Positions 1 through 8,514 of a stretch of 33,633 nucleotides of DNA are shown piece by piece. How positions within the stretch are numbered: position 1 is the stretch's first letter; every line of letters starts with the position of its first letter. Source of the stretch: JADJWR01 sp964509545 (lineage in GTDB: Bacteria > Pseudomonadota > Gammaproteobacteria > Burkholderiales > Burkholderiaceae_F). The translations under genes were made by a program, and so were the position numbers. Under the pieces are notes generated by a model. It had not been told where the DNA came from and searched no databases. It saw nothing but the letters and a program-made list of their open reading frames with translations. The DNA lies in contig CAZDXQ010000043.1 of the NCBI GenBank assembly GCA_964509545.1, positions 1 to 33,633 on the forward strand, in the 5' to 3' direction.

Positions 1-736
<736 letters not shown>

Positions 737-814
737 GTGCTTACCCCCAGTGGAAAGTCTGCCGACGCGCTCGGCGCCGATTCTTCTTCAATGTGTGTCT
801 GCCGGCGGCCGAGT

Positions 815-1399
815 TCAAGGCGCCGCCACCGTGACCAGCGCCGGCCGCAGCACGCGGTCGGCGATGCGCCAGCCCTTCTGCAGCACGCTCACGACGTGAT
901 TGGCGGGCACGCCGCCGGCCTCGCCGGCCGGGACCATCGAGATCGCCTGATGGCTGTGCGGGTCGAACTTCTGTCCCGCCGGATTGATCTCGGCCAGCCG
1001 CCCTTTCTCGAAGGCCGCCCGCAGCTGCCTGAGCGTGAGCTCGATGCCCTCGCGCATCGCCTCCGGCGTGGCGTTGGTCGCCTCCAGCGCCTTCTCCAGG
1101 CTGTCGACCACGGGCACCAGCGCCTCGGCGAACGACTCGATGCCGTACTTGTGCGCCTTGGCGATGTCCTCCTGCGCCCGCCGGCGCGTGTTCTCGGCCT
1201 CGGCCAGCGCGCGCAGGTAAAGCTCGTGGTTCTCGTTAGCCTTGGCCAGCGCCGCCTGCAGTTCGGCTTCGACCTCGGCCACGCTCGCCGACGGCAGCGC
1301 TGCCGCGGCCTGCGCCGCGCCCGCAACCGGCTCGTTGGCGGCCTCTGTCTGCGCCGGCGCCGCCGGCCGCTGGACCGGATCGTGCTCCGGTGCGTTCAT
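815..1399 (-). CDS. grpE: Nucleotide exchange factor GrpE
   Basis: GrpE is the ADP/ATP exchange factor of DnaK and acts as a dimer in the cytoplasm. The 194-residue product has a low-complexity, Ala/Pro-rich N-terminus (about residues 1-40), then a long helical region containing LYLRALAEAENTRRRAQEDI. The C-terminal beta domain contains FDPHSHQAISMV and ends with a typical VLQKGWRIADRVLRPALV motif. The reading frame extends further upstream, but the ATG at 1399 is chosen because GGGAGG sits eight bases before it and the length then fits the family. It is the first gene of grpE-dnaK, and a heat-shock promoter lies about 45 bp upstream. Confidence 0.97.
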   Translation of the reverse strand: MNAPEHDPVQRPAAPAQTEAANEPVAGAAQAAAALPSASVAEVEAELQAALAKANENHELYLRALAEAENTRRRAQEDIAKAHKYGIESFAEALVPVVDSLEKALEATNATPEAMREGIELTLRQLRAAFEKGRLAEINPAGQKFDPHSHQAISMVPAGEAGGVPANHVVSVLQKGWRIADRVLRPALVTVAAP

Positions 1400-1441
1400 G
1401 CGCCCTCCCATTGACCTGGATTTCCCCGATGACTCGCTGCA

Positions 1442-1469
1442 CCGTGGGGGCGGACGTCCCGTTTTCAAG
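1442..1469 (-). promoter_or_regulatory. Sigma-32 (RpoH)-type heat-shock promoter of grpE-dnaK
   Basis: Read on the minus strand, CTTGAAA (1469-1463) is followed after 13 bp by CCCCACGG (1449-1442). This matches the RpoH consensus CTTGAAA - 11 to 16 bp - CCCCATNT closely, with a perfect -35 element. The predicted start site is roughly 35 bp upstream of the grpE ATG. I found no CIRCE (HrcA) inverted repeat near it, so heat control here looks to be by RpoH alone. Confidence 0.85.
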
Positions 1470-1740
1470 GGGCGGGGCCGGAACTGTTGCGCTCATGCAT
1501 CGCCGGTCGGGGCTCATCACGGGAATCTGCGTGGTCCTCCATACGGACGATCGATCGCGAGGCGGGAGCCAAGGCCCGCATCCGCAAGTCAAGGTGCCAG
1601 CTTGTCCAAGCCCCGCTGAAGAACCGGGGCGCGACCCGCCGCTAATCCGACCGGCCGACCACGCTGCGGCAGCAACTCGTAACAGTTGCAACCGGCCGGC
1701 CATGGATCGGCAACGCGCTGCGCATTTATTTAGTTTGGCT

Positions 1741-1768
1741 GCGGACGACCGGTTTCTCCGTCGTCCGC
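1741..1768 (+). promoter_or_regulatory. Hairpin in leader of glycine-zipper gene
   Basis: GCGGACGA and TCGTCCGC form perfect 8-bp arms, extended by CGG/CCG with one bulged base, around a short loop. The hairpin lies just after the AT-rich sequence ATTTATTTAG, which may be a -10 region, and ends 19 bases before the ATG. The ribosome-binding site AAGGAGG lies outside the hairpin, so a 5'-stabilising role is as likely as a regulatory one. Confidence 0.5.
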
Positions 1769-1787
1769 GCACAGCAAGGAGGACACG

Positions 1788-2354
1788 ATGGAAACGACAA
1801 ACAGCAAACCGCCGGTGCAGCGACTCCACCCGATGATCGTGGCCGCCGCGGCCGTATTGACCACGGTCGGCGTCCTGGTCGCCGTTGCGCTGGCTGGCAG
1901 TCGCGCCGGCGCCGGCGACGGCCCCGTCGCCGCGCAAGGCGAGGCGACAGCGCGCAAGCCGGCAACGAGCACAACGGCTCAGACCGCCGCCCGAGCCGCA
2001 CCGCGGATGGCGGCGGCGCCATGCGCCGATTGCGGCGTCGTCGTCGCGATCCGCAGCGTCAAGGTTCCGGGTAAGGGCACCGGCGTAGGCGTCGTTGCCG
2101 GCGGCGTCGTCGGCGGGGTGATCGGCAATCAGATCGGCGGTGGCAGTGGCCGCGATGCGGCCCGCGTCCTCGGTGCGATCGGCGGCGCTGTCGCGGGCCA
2201 TCAGATCGAGAAGGAGGCGCGCAGTTCGGTGCAATACCGTGTCGACGTGCGACTCGACTCGGGCGCGACGCGGACGGTCAGCCTCGGTGCCGCACCCCAG
2301 GTCTCGGTTGGCGATCGGGTACGCGTCGAAGGCGGCGCGATCCGCCCGGCATGA
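1788..2354 (+). CDS. Glycine-zipper 2TM-domain envelope protein
   Basis: A 188-residue protein with one N-terminal hydrophobic segment (about residues 17-37, MIVAAAAVLTTVGVLVAVAL) that serves as an anchor or uncleaved signal. A disordered Ala/Thr linker follows, then CADCG (about 78-82). Next comes a glycine-zipper region (about 97-136) with GVVAGGVVGGVIGNQIGGG and AIGGAVAGHQIEK. The C-terminus is a small beta-rich tail (YRVDVRLDSGATRTVS). This is the layout of the SlyB / Rickettsia 17-kDa-like family of envelope proteins, but it lacks a lipobox. The start is fixed by a strong AAGGAGG ribosome-binding site. The gene diverges from grpE and is followed by a large inverted repeat. Its function is unknown; an envelope-stress role is inference from the family. 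Confidence 0.85.
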   Translation: METTNSKPPVQRLHPMIVAAAAVLTTVGVLVAVALAGSRAGAGDGPVAAQGEATARKPATSTTAQTAARAAPRMAAAPCADCGVVVAIRSVKVPGKGTGVGVVAGGVVGGVIGNQIGGGSGRDAARVLGAIGGAVAGHQIEKEARSSVQYRVDVRLDSGATRTVSLGAAPQVSVGDRVRVEGGAIRPA

Positions 2355-2364
2355 TCGCGGCCGC

Positions 2365-2405
2365 CCGTGCCGGCGGGCGAACCGTCGGGAACGCCGCCGG
2401 CACGG
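2365..2405. terminator. 12-bp perfect inverted repeat after glycine-zipper gene
   Basis: CCGTGCCGGCGG (2365-2376) and CCGCCGGCACGG (2394-2405) are exact reverse complements separated by 17 bases, starting ten bases after the stop codon. This very stable stem suits a transcription stop but has no T-run, so it may instead protect the 3' end or belong to a repeat family. Confidence 0.5.
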
Positions 2406-2545
2406 TTCAGGTTAGCCCGATCGTCTTCACGGCTTGCCGCGAGCGAAGATCACCTGTCCACGGAGGGTCCACGGGATAGCCGCCGCCTCCTCCCGCCCAC
2501 GACAATGCACGTGCCGATGAGAGCACCACTGCGACGGGTTCCGAC

Positions 2546-2806
2546 ATGCACCGCGATGAGCCGTTCCAATTCGAGTCACGCGACAGCAACTTCTTCTCCC
2601 AATTGCCGTCCGTGCTGATCACAGCGGCGGCAATCAGCCTGATCGTGCTGGTGAATACCGGCACGGCCGAGCGGGTCGCCGTCCAGCCGGCGGCAAGCAG
2701 CGCATCCGGAGGGCCGGCGCCGGCCACGCTCGAGGCTTCGCCAGAGCAGGTCAAGCCGGCGCCGCACGCGGCCGGGGCGGCGGCTGCCGTCGCTCGCCGC
2801 GCCTGA
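2546..2806 (+). CDS. Small single-pass membrane protein, hypothetical
   Basis: The 86-residue product is not recognised. Residues 1-18 are polar. They are followed by one clear membrane segment (about 20-40, LPSVLITAAAISLIVLVNTG) and an Ala/Pro-rich, probably disordered tail. Third codon positions are strongly G/C, as in neighbouring real genes, which supports coding. The upstream sequence has only a weak ribosome-binding site. A 141-codon frame on the opposite strand over the same bases lacks recognisable domains and is considered a shadow. The gene lies between the glycine-zipper gene and the end of hemH. It may be an envelope partner of the former, but this is conjecture. Confidence 0.5.
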   Translation: MHRDEPFQFESRDSNFFSQLPSVLITAAAISLIVLVNTGTAERVAVQPAASSASGGPAPATLEASPEQVKPAPHAAGAAAAVARRA

Positions 2807-2998
2807 GTCTGCTCCGGCGCCTCCCAGCCCACGCACTAACGCCGCCGCTCCCCGGCGCTGGTCCGTCGAGTCGCGGCGCCACACGCAGGGCATCAGGCAC
2901 CGTTTCCCAGCCGATTCGCCGCTCGCCTGAGCGAGCAGCGACCGCCGCCACGCCGCGGTGCATGACCATCAGGCGGGGCGACGGAGAATGGCTCGACC

Positions 2999-4111
2999 TC
3001 AGCGCGGCGCCCCCGCAAGGCGTGCCACGACCGCGCTCTGCGCGGCCAGCGCGGCACGCTCCTCGCGCCGGCCACGTTCGACCGGCCAGCCCTGAAGATG
3101 CATTGCGGCGAGGTCGGCCAGCGCGTGGATGAACGCCGGCGACTCGTTCAGGCAGGCGATGTAGTGGAAGGTCTTGCCGCCGGCGGTCAGGAACTCCTGC
3201 CGCCCCTCGATGTTGATCTCTTCGAGCGTTTCAAGGCAGTCGGCAACGAAGCCCGGACAGATCACGTCGACCCGCTGCACGCCTTCGCGGCCCAGTGCAT
3301 GCAGCGTCGGCGCCGTGTACGGCTGCAGCCATTCGGCGGCTCCGAAGCGCGACTGGAAAGTGACGACATACTCGTCCTTGGACAGGCCGAGCGATTCGGC
3401 CAGAAGACGGCCGGTCTTGCGGCACTCGCAGTGATACGGGTCGCCAAGGTCGAGCGTTCGCCGCGGCACGCCATGGAAGCTCATCACCAGCTTGCCGCCG
3501 ACATCGCTGAGCCGCCCGTTCTTCGCCCAGTGATCGAGGACCGACCTCCTCAGCGCATCGATGTAGCCCGGGTGATCGTGGAAGTGCTTGACGCTGCGCA
3601 CTTCCGGCACGTTGCGGCAGCGCGCCAGCTCGGCGTTGAAGGCATCGAACACGGTCGCCGTGGTCGTCGCCGAATACTGCGGATACAGCGGCAGCACCAG
3701 GATGCGCTCGGTGTTGGCCGCCCGCATCTCGGCGAATACGCGGCCGACCGACGGCTCGCCATAGCGCATCGCCAGGCGAACGTCGACGTCGAAGCCGCGT
3801 TCGCCGAGATAACCGCGCAACAGCAGCGCCTGCTCGCGCGAGTGGTGCAGCAGCGGCGAGCCCTGTTCGGTCCAGATCGTCGCGTACTTGGCCGCCGACT
3901 TCTTCGGCCGCACGGCGAGGATCACGCCATACAGGATCGGCAGCCAGACCGGGCGCGGAATCTCGACCACGCGCGGATCGGACAGGAACTGCTTCAGGTA
4001 GCGCCGCACCGCCCGCGGCTCGGCCGCCTCCGGCGTGCCGAGATTGACGAGCAGCACCGCGGTGCGCTCAGGCGTGCCATGCGTGTACTCGGGTTCGCGA
4101 GCGAACGACAT
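2999..4111 (-). CDS. hemH: Ferrochelatase
   Basis: Inserts Fe2+ into protoporphyrin IX, the last step of heme synthesis, at the inner membrane or in the cytoplasm. The 370-residue product starts with AVLLVNLGTPEA near residue 18. It has SFHGVP at 211-216 with the catalytic His213, FQSRFGAAEWLQPYT near 252-266, and the C-terminal signature PGFVADCLETLEEI at 286-299. The length is typical of the proteobacterial enzyme, with a somewhat longer basic tail. It lies 125 bp downstream of hrcA on the same strand, and this pairing is common in betaproteobacteria. It may share the hrcA transcript. It supplies heme for proteins such as the cytochrome c encoded near 26323. Confidence 0.97.
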   Translation of the reverse strand: MSFAREPEYTHGTPERTAVLLVNLGTPEAAEPRAVRRYLKQFLSDPRVVEIPRPVWLPILYGVILAVRPKKSAAKYATIWTEQGSPLLHHSREQALLLRGYLGERGFDVDVRLAMRYGEPSVGRVFAEMRAANTERILVLPLYPQYSATTTATVFDAFNAELARCRNVPEVRSVKHFHDHPGYIDALRRSVLDHWAKNGRLSDVGGKLVMSFHGVPRRTLDLGDPYHCECRKTGRLLAESLGLSKDEYVVTFQSRFGAAEWLQPYTAPTLHALGREGVQRVDVICPGFVADCLETLEEINIEGRQEFLTAGGKTFHYIACLNESPAFIHALADLAAMHLQGWPVERGRREERAALAAQSAVVARLAGAPR

Positions 4112-4236
4112 CTGTCAGGCAATCCGTGAATTGAGCAACGCGCTCCGCGGCGGAACTGCACCCTGCTCCGCCGCCGGCAGGTCTGGCGGCCGGCCGGCAG
4201 CGGGCGTCCCGGTTAAGCGTCTGGGTTCTGTCGTCG

Positions 4237-5250
4237 TCACTCGCGCGACAGCGCCGACGACAGCAGGCGCGCAGTGATATCGACGATCGGGATCACGCGC
4301 TCGTAGGCCATCCGGGTCGGACCGATCACGCCGACTGTGCCGACCACCCGGCCGTCGACCTCGTAGGGCGCGACGACCATGCTGGTCTCGTCCAGAGGCA
4401 CCGTCTTCGACTCGCCGCCGATGTAGATCTGCACGCCCTGCGCCCGGCCGGAGATGTCGAGCAGCTGCATCAGCCTCGACTTGTGCTCGAACAGATCGAA
4501 CAGCGCGCGCAGCTTGTCGAGGTTGGCGGCCAGATCGGTCACCTCGAGCAGGTTGCGTTCGCCGGAAACGACCACCGCCTCGTCGTCCTCTGCGGCCTGC
4601 TCGCCGGCGGTAACCGCCGCCTCCATCAGGGCCGCGATCTCGGTGCGCAGCGCCGCGAGGTCGCGGTGCAGCCGCGCGCGCGCCTGGTCGAAGCTGAGGC
4701 CGGCGAACTGCTGGTTGAAGACGTTCGCCGCTTCCGCCAGCTGCGCCGCCGTGTAGGGCTGCTCGGTGACAAGGATGCGGTTCTGCACGTCGCCCTCAGG
4801 CGTGACGATGATCAGCAGCACCCGCTTTGCCGACAACCGCAGGAACTCGATCTGGCGGAAGCTGCTCGCCCGCCGCGGCGTGAGCACGACGCCGGCGAAG
4901 TGGGTCAGGCTGCCGAGCAGCTGCGCCGCTGCCTGCAGCGCCCGCTGCGGGTCGGCCACCTGCAACTGGCCCCTGATCAGCTCCGCCTGCTGCTGCTCGA
5001 CCGGCTTGACGGTGAGCAGGGCGTCGACGAACAGGCGATAGCCGCGCGGGGTCGGCACGCGGCCGGCCGAGGTATGAGGGCTGGCGATGAAACCCATTTC
5101 CTCGAGATCCGCCATCACGTTGCGGATCGTCGCCGGCGACACCTCCAGCCCCGACATCTTCGCCAGCGCGCGCGAGCCGACGGGCTGGCCTTCAGCGATG
5201 TAGCGCTCGATCAGCGTCTTCAGCAGCAGGCGGGCGCGGTCGTCAAGCAT
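4237..5250 (-). CDS. hrcA: Heat-inducible transcription repressor HrcA
   Basis: HrcA represses chaperone operons by binding CIRCE elements, and its activity depends on GroEL. The 337-residue protein opens with a winged helix containing PVGSRALAKMSGLEVSPATIRN and SAGRVPTPRGYRLFVD (about residues 22-75). The GAF-like and dimerisation regions follow, and the C-terminus contains MVVAPYEVDGRVVGTVGVIGP. No CIRCE sequence was found in this window, so its target, presumably groESL, must be elsewhere. The ATG at 5250 comes six bases after a TAACAT hexamer, suggesting a leaderless transcript. It diverges from nadK, leaving only 87 bp for both promoters. Confidence 0.96.
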   Translation of the reverse strand: MLDDRARLLLKTLIERYIAEGQPVGSRALAKMSGLEVSPATIRNVMADLEEMGFIASPHTSAGRVPTPRGYRLFVDALLTVKPVEQQQAELIRGQLQVADPQRALQAAAQLLGSLTHFAGVVLTPRRASSFRQIEFLRLSAKRVLLIIVTPEGDVQNRILVTEQPYTAAQLAEAANVFNQQFAGLSFDQARARLHRDLAALRTEIAALMEAAVTAGEQAAEDDEAVVVSGERNLLEVTDLAANLDKLRALFDLFEHKSRLMQLLDISGRAQGVQIYIGGESKTVPLDETSMVVAPYEVDGRVVGTVGVIGPTRMAYERVIPIVDITARLLSSALSRE

Positions 5251-5256
5251 GGGCCT

Positions 5257-5262
5257 ATGTTA
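5257..5262 (-). promoter_or_regulatory. Putative -10 element of hrcA, leaderless spacing
   Basis: TAACAT on the minus strand is followed by six bases (AGGCCC) and the hrcA ATG. If this is the -10 hexamer, transcription would begin at or next to the start codon. No good -35 is visible. AGG within the six bases is too close to act as a normal ribosome-binding site. Confidence 0.45.
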
Positions 5263-5322
5263 CGGAAACATCGGGTGCGCGGCGCGCTGCAGACAATCAA
5301 ACCTCGCCCGCCGAACCCCTCC

Positions 5323-5331
5323 TGCTACATT
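5323..5331 (+). promoter_or_regulatory. Putative extended -10 promoter of nadK, leaderless spacing
   Basis: TGCTACATT fits an extended -10 (TGnTATAAT) and is followed by six bases and the nadK ATG at 5338. The predicted transcription start coincides with the start codon, and no ribosome-binding site is visible upstream of it. Confidence 0.5.
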
Positions 5332-5337
5332 TTGGCC

Positions 5338-6243
5338 ATGGCGCAGGCTTTCAAGAACGTCGCGATCTTCGGTAAACCTCGGGTCGAGGGCAGCCGCCAT
5401 TCACTGACCGCGGCGCTGCGGCAGATCGCCGGCATCGTCGAAGCCGCCGGTTTGCAGCCGATGTTCGATGCCTCGACGCTGGAGGCGCTCGACCTGCAGC
5501 CCTACACCGGCTACGCGCTGCAGGCGATCGGCCGCCAGGCAGACGTCGCCATCGTGCTCGGCGGCGACGGCACGATGCTCGGCATCGCCCGCGAGCTTTC
5601 GTCGTTCGGGGTGCCGCTGATCGGCATCAACCACGGCCGGCTGGGGTTCATCACCGACATCCCGGTCGAGCAGATCCCCGATGTGCTGCCGGCGATGCTG
5701 GCCGGCCAGTTCGAAACGGACCGCCGGGCGCTGCTCGAGGCCGAGGTACGACGCCGCGGCGAGGTCATCTATCGGGCGCGCGCCGTCAACGACGTGGTGA
5801 TTTCACGCGGCGTCTCCGGCGGCATGGTCGAGTTCACCGTGCGCGTCGACGGCGTGACCATGTACAACCAGCGCGCCGACGGCGTGATCCTGGCCACGCC
5901 CACGGGCTCGACCGCCTATGCGCTGTCAGCCAGCGGGCCGATCCTGCATCCGGCGCTCGGCGGGCTGGTGCTCGTGCCGGTGGCGCCGCAGACCCTGTCG
6001 CACCGCCCGATCGCCCTGCCCGACGACCGCGTGATCGAGTTCGAGCTCACCGACGTGCGCGAGGCCAGCGCGCACTTCGACATGCAGTCGTTCACGCAAC
6101 TGGCCCCGGGCGACGTGGTGCGCGCGCGGCGCGGCGCCGATGTCGTCACGCTGCTGCATCCGATCGGCTACAACTACTTCGCCACGCTGCGCGGCAAGCT
6201 GCAGTGGAACGTGATGCCGACCGACGCGCACGGGCGAGCCTAG
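5338..6243 (+). CDS. nadK: NAD kinase
   Basis: Phosphorylates NAD+ to NADP+ in the cytoplasm. The 301-residue product carries the catalytic GGDGT motif at 75-79 (Asp77), GRLGFITDIP at 100-109, a VNDVVISRG segment, and the diagnostic DGVILATPTGSTAYALSASGP stretch. The reading frame is open far upstream, antisense to hrcA. The ATG at 5338 is chosen because the protein then begins MAQAFKNVAIFGKPR, as family members do, at the usual length near 300 residues. It lies 48 bp before recN on the same strand, a standard betaproteobacterial arrangement, and diverges from hrcA. Confidence 0.97.
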   Translation: MAQAFKNVAIFGKPRVEGSRHSLTAALRQIAGIVEAAGLQPMFDASTLEALDLQPYTGYALQAIGRQADVAIVLGGDGTMLGIARELSSFGVPLIGINHGRLGFITDIPVEQIPDVLPAMLAGQFETDRRALLEAEVRRRGEVIYRARAVNDVVISRGVSGGMVEFTVRVDGVTMYNQRADGVILATPTGSTAYALSASGPILHPALGGLVLVPVAPQTLSHRPIALPDDRVIEFELTDVREASAHFDMQSFTQLAPGDVVRARRGADVVTLLHPIGYNYFATLRGKLQWNVMPTDAHGRA

Positions 6244-6291
6244 CCCCGCAGCAGGACCAACAGCCGCACCGACCGCCCCCGCTGATCCGCC

Positions 6292-7941
6292 ATGCTGCTG
6301 TCGCTTGCGGTCCGCAACTTCGTGATCGTGGAGGCGCTGGAGATCGATTTTTCGCCCGGATTCACCGTGCTCACGGGCGAGACCGGCGCCGGCAAGTCGA
6401 TCCTGATCGACGCGCTGCAGCTGGCGTTGGGCGAGCGCGCCGAAGCGGACGTCGTGCGCGAGGGCGCGGCGCGAGCCGAAGTCAGTGCCGAGTTCCGCTG
6501 CGCGGCGCAGGCGGCCGCATGGCTGCATGAGAACGAATTGCAGGGCGACGGCGACACCGTGATCGTGCGCCGGATCATCGACGCGGCAGGCCGCAGCCGC
6601 GCCTTCATCAACGGCACCGCCGTCACGCTGGCGCAGCTGCGCGCGCTCGGCGAACTGCTGCTCGACGTCCACGGCCAGCACGCGCACCAGTCGCTGCTGC
6701 GCCCGTCGGCGCAGCTGGCGCTGCTCGACGCCCATGGCGGTCTCGCCGCCCCGACGCAGGCAGTGGCCAGTGCACATTCGACGTGGCGGCAGGCGGCCAG
6801 GGCACTCGACGAGGCGCAGGCCATGGCCGGGGCCGCGCGCGCCGAGGGCGACCGTCTGCGCTGGATCGTCGAGGAGTTGACGCCGGTCGCACCGCAGCCG
6901 GACGAATGGGCACAGGTCGAAGCCGAGCACCGGCGGCTGGCACACGGCGCCAGCCTGATCGAAGGCTCGCAGGCGGTGGTGGATATGCTGTCCGACGCCG
7001 AGGACTCCGCCCTCGCCCGCCTCGATGTGGCCAGCGAGCGGCTGGCCCGGCTCAGCGATTTCGACGCGCGGCTGCAACCGGTGGTCGAGCTGCTGTCCGG
7101 CGCGCGGGCGCAGGTCGATGATGCGGCGCGCAGCCTGAACCGCTACCTGGGCGGCGCCGAATTTGACCAGGCGCGGCTGGCCGAGGTCGAGGCGCGTGTC
7201 GCCGAACTTCACGCCGCGGCACGCAAGTTCCGCTGCACGCCGGATGAGCTGGCGCCGCTGCTGGAGACTGCGCGCGCGAAGCTGGCGGCGCTGGCCGCCG
7301 CCAGCGACCTCGATGCGCTGCGTGCGCGCGAGGCGCAGGCGCGGGCGCAGTACGACCGCGCCGCCGCGGTGCTGAGCCGGCAGCGGGCTCAGGCCGCCGA
7401 GGCGATGGCGCGCGAGGTCACTCGTGCGATGCAGGACCTGTCGATGGCGGGCGGCCGCTTCGAGGTCGCGCTGTCCGCCAGCGACCCGTCAGCGAGCGGT
7501 GTAGAGCGCGCCGAGTTCCTCGTCGCCGGCCATGCCGGCGTGAGCCCGAAGCCGCTGGCGAAAGTGGCCTCCGGCGGCGAACTGGCACGGATCAGCCTGG
7601 CGATCGCCGTGATCGCCGCCAGCGCGACACCCGTGGCGACGCTGATCTTCGACGAGGTCGACGCCGGCATCGGCGGCGCCGTGGCCGATACCGTGGGCCG
7701 GCTGCTCAAGCAGCTCGGCAACGACCGTCAGGTGCTGTGCGTCACCCACCTGCCACAGGTGGCGGCGCGCGGCGACCAGCATCTGGTGGTGAGCAAGGTG
7801 CAGGCGCAGGACGGGCGGCCGGTGTGCCATATCGCACTGCTCGACCGCAGGGCCCGCGTCGACGAACTCGCGCGCATGCTCGGCGGCGTGCAGATCACCG
7901 ATACGACCCGGAAACACGCGCGCGAGATGCTGGCCGCGTGA
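6292..7941 (+). CDS. recN: DNA repair protein RecN
   Basis: SMC-like ATPase that acts at DNA double-strand breaks. The 549-residue protein has an N-terminal ATPase half with Walker A GETGAGKS at 29-36 and the conserved HGQHAHQSLL segment. A long Ala/Glu/Arg-rich coiled coil covers roughly residues 160-370. The C-terminal ATPase half carries signature ASGGELARISLAI and Walker B plus D-loop LIFDEVDAGIGG, then VTHLPQVAARGDQHLVVSK. The length matches the family (about 550). It starts 48 bp after nadK and converges with fur. I saw no LexA-type operator in the short gap, so if it is SOS-controlled the site must lie elsewhere. Confidence 0.97.
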   Translation: MLLSLAVRNFVIVEALEIDFSPGFTVLTGETGAGKSILIDALQLALGERAEADVVREGAARAEVSAEFRCAAQAAAWLHENELQGDGDTVIVRRIIDAAGRSRAFINGTAVTLAQLRALGELLLDVHGQHAHQSLLRPSAQLALLDAHGGLAAPTQAVASAHSTWRQAARALDEAQAMAGAARAEGDRLRWIVEELTPVAPQPDEWAQVEAEHRRLAHGASLIEGSQAVVDMLSDAEDSALARLDVASERLARLSDFDARLQPVVELLSGARAQVDDAARSLNRYLGGAEFDQARLAEVEARVAELHAAARKFRCTPDELAPLLETARAKLAALAAASDLDALRAREAQARAQYDRAAAVLSRQRAQAAEAMAREVTRAMQDLSMAGGRFEVALSASDPSASGVERAEFLVAGHAGVSPKPLAKVASGGELARISLAIAVIAASATPVATLIFDEVDAGIGGAVADTVGRLLKQLGNDRQVLCVTHLPQVAARGDQHLVVSKVQAQDGRPVCHIALLDRRARVDELARMLGGVQITDTTRKHAREMLAA

Positions 7942-7957
7942 AGCCCGCGGCATCGAA

Positions 7958-7991
7958 GCGGACCAGCGCGGTCGACCCTGCGGCGGTCCGC
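7958..7991. terminator. Inverted repeat between convergent recN and fur
   Basis: GCGGACC (7958-7964) and GGTCCGC (7985-7991) are exact reverse complements around a 20-base loop in the 65-bp gap between the two stop codons. It may act as a bidirectional stop; there is no T-run on either side. Confidence 0.35.
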
Positions 7992-8006
7992 GGCGCGGGT
8001 GACGGT

Positions 8007-8462
8007 TCAGCCCTTCGGCCGGTGCGGGCAACGTTCCTTGGTGCACTCGCCGTAAAGCGCCAGCGCATGGTCGCGCAGCATGAACCCCTTGTCGGCGGCG
8101 ATGCGTTTCTGCCGCTGCTCGATCTCGCTGTCGACGAACTCCTCGACGCGGCCACAGGTCAGGCAGACCAGGTGGTCGTGGTGCGCACCCTCGTTCAGTT
8201 CGAAGACGGCGCGGCCGGCCTCAAAGTTGCTGCGCGTCAGCAGTCCGGCCTGCTCGAACTGCGTCAGCACGCGATAGACCGTGGCCAGTCCGACGTCGAG
8301 CTGCACCGCCAGCAGCGACTTGTAAACGTCCTCGGCGCTCAGGTGGCGCACGCCCTCCTGCGACGAGCGCTGGAAGATCTCGAGGATCTTCATCCGCGGC
8401 AAAGTGGCCTTCAGGCCGCTGGCCTTCAGCTCGGTCGATGCAGGGTGCTGGCGGGAGGTCAT
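8007..8462 (-). CDS. fur: Ferric uptake regulator Fur
   Basis: Iron-responsive repressor. The 151-residue protein has the N-terminal winged helix (ELKASGLKATLPRMKILEIF at 11-30; VGLATVYRVLTQFEQAGLL at 57-75). Metal sites are at HHDH 94-97, Cys100/Cys103 (CLTC), and a C-terminal Cys140/Cys145 pair. The frame continues upstream, but ATG 8462 gives the usual N-terminus and length. It diverges from bamE with overlapping -10 elements and converges with recN. This recN-fur-bamE-dapB order is typical of betaproteobacteria. Nearby exbB/exbD is a typical Fur-regulated function, but I saw no clear Fur box in the window. Confidence 0.96.
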   Translation of the reverse strand: MTSRQHPASTELKASGLKATLPRMKILEIFQRSSQEGVRHLSAEDVYKSLLAVQLDVGLATVYRVLTQFEQAGLLTRSNFEAGRAVFELNEGAHHDHLVCLTCGRVEEFVDSEIEQRQKRIAADKGFMLRDHALALYGECTKERCPHRPKG

Positions 8463-8507
8463 TGAACAGACGCGGCGTGCACGGCAGGCGCACGGTAAGA
8501 GCATCGG

Positions 8508-8514
8508 TATGATA
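8508..8514. promoter_or_regulatory. Overlapping divergent -10 elements of bamE and fur
   Basis: TATGAT on the plus strand (8508-8513) is a near-consensus -10 for bamE. The minus strand of 8514-8509 reads TATCAT, an equally good -10 for fur. The two hexamers overlap by five bases, so polymerase could occupy only one at a time. No strong -35 is visible on either side. Confidence 0.45.

Larger units (their letters stand above)
1400..1787. other. 388-bp divergent intergenic region, grpE to glycine-zipper gene
   Basis: No convincing gene lies here; the frames open across it are antisense or out-of-frame continuations of grpE. It holds the leftward sigma-32-type promoter of grpE (1442-1469) and, at the right end, an AT-rich patch (about 1725-1737) followed by a hairpin in the leader of the rightward gene. 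I see nothing else recognisable between about 1500 and 1720. Confidence 0.6.

Noticed and set aside
2407..2832. 141-codon minus-strand frame opposite the small membrane protein
   Set aside because: No domain, and the plus-strand frame has a cleaner membrane segment and codon pattern, though neither is certain.
3098..4129. 343-codon frame antisense to hemH
   Set aside because: Low-complexity Arg/His-rich translation covering exactly the ferrochelatase gene, with no recognisable motif.
4483..5337. Upstream extension of the nadK frame (586 codons in all)
   Set aside because: The extra part lies entirely antisense to hrcA and has no homology features. NAD kinase starts at 5338 at normal length.
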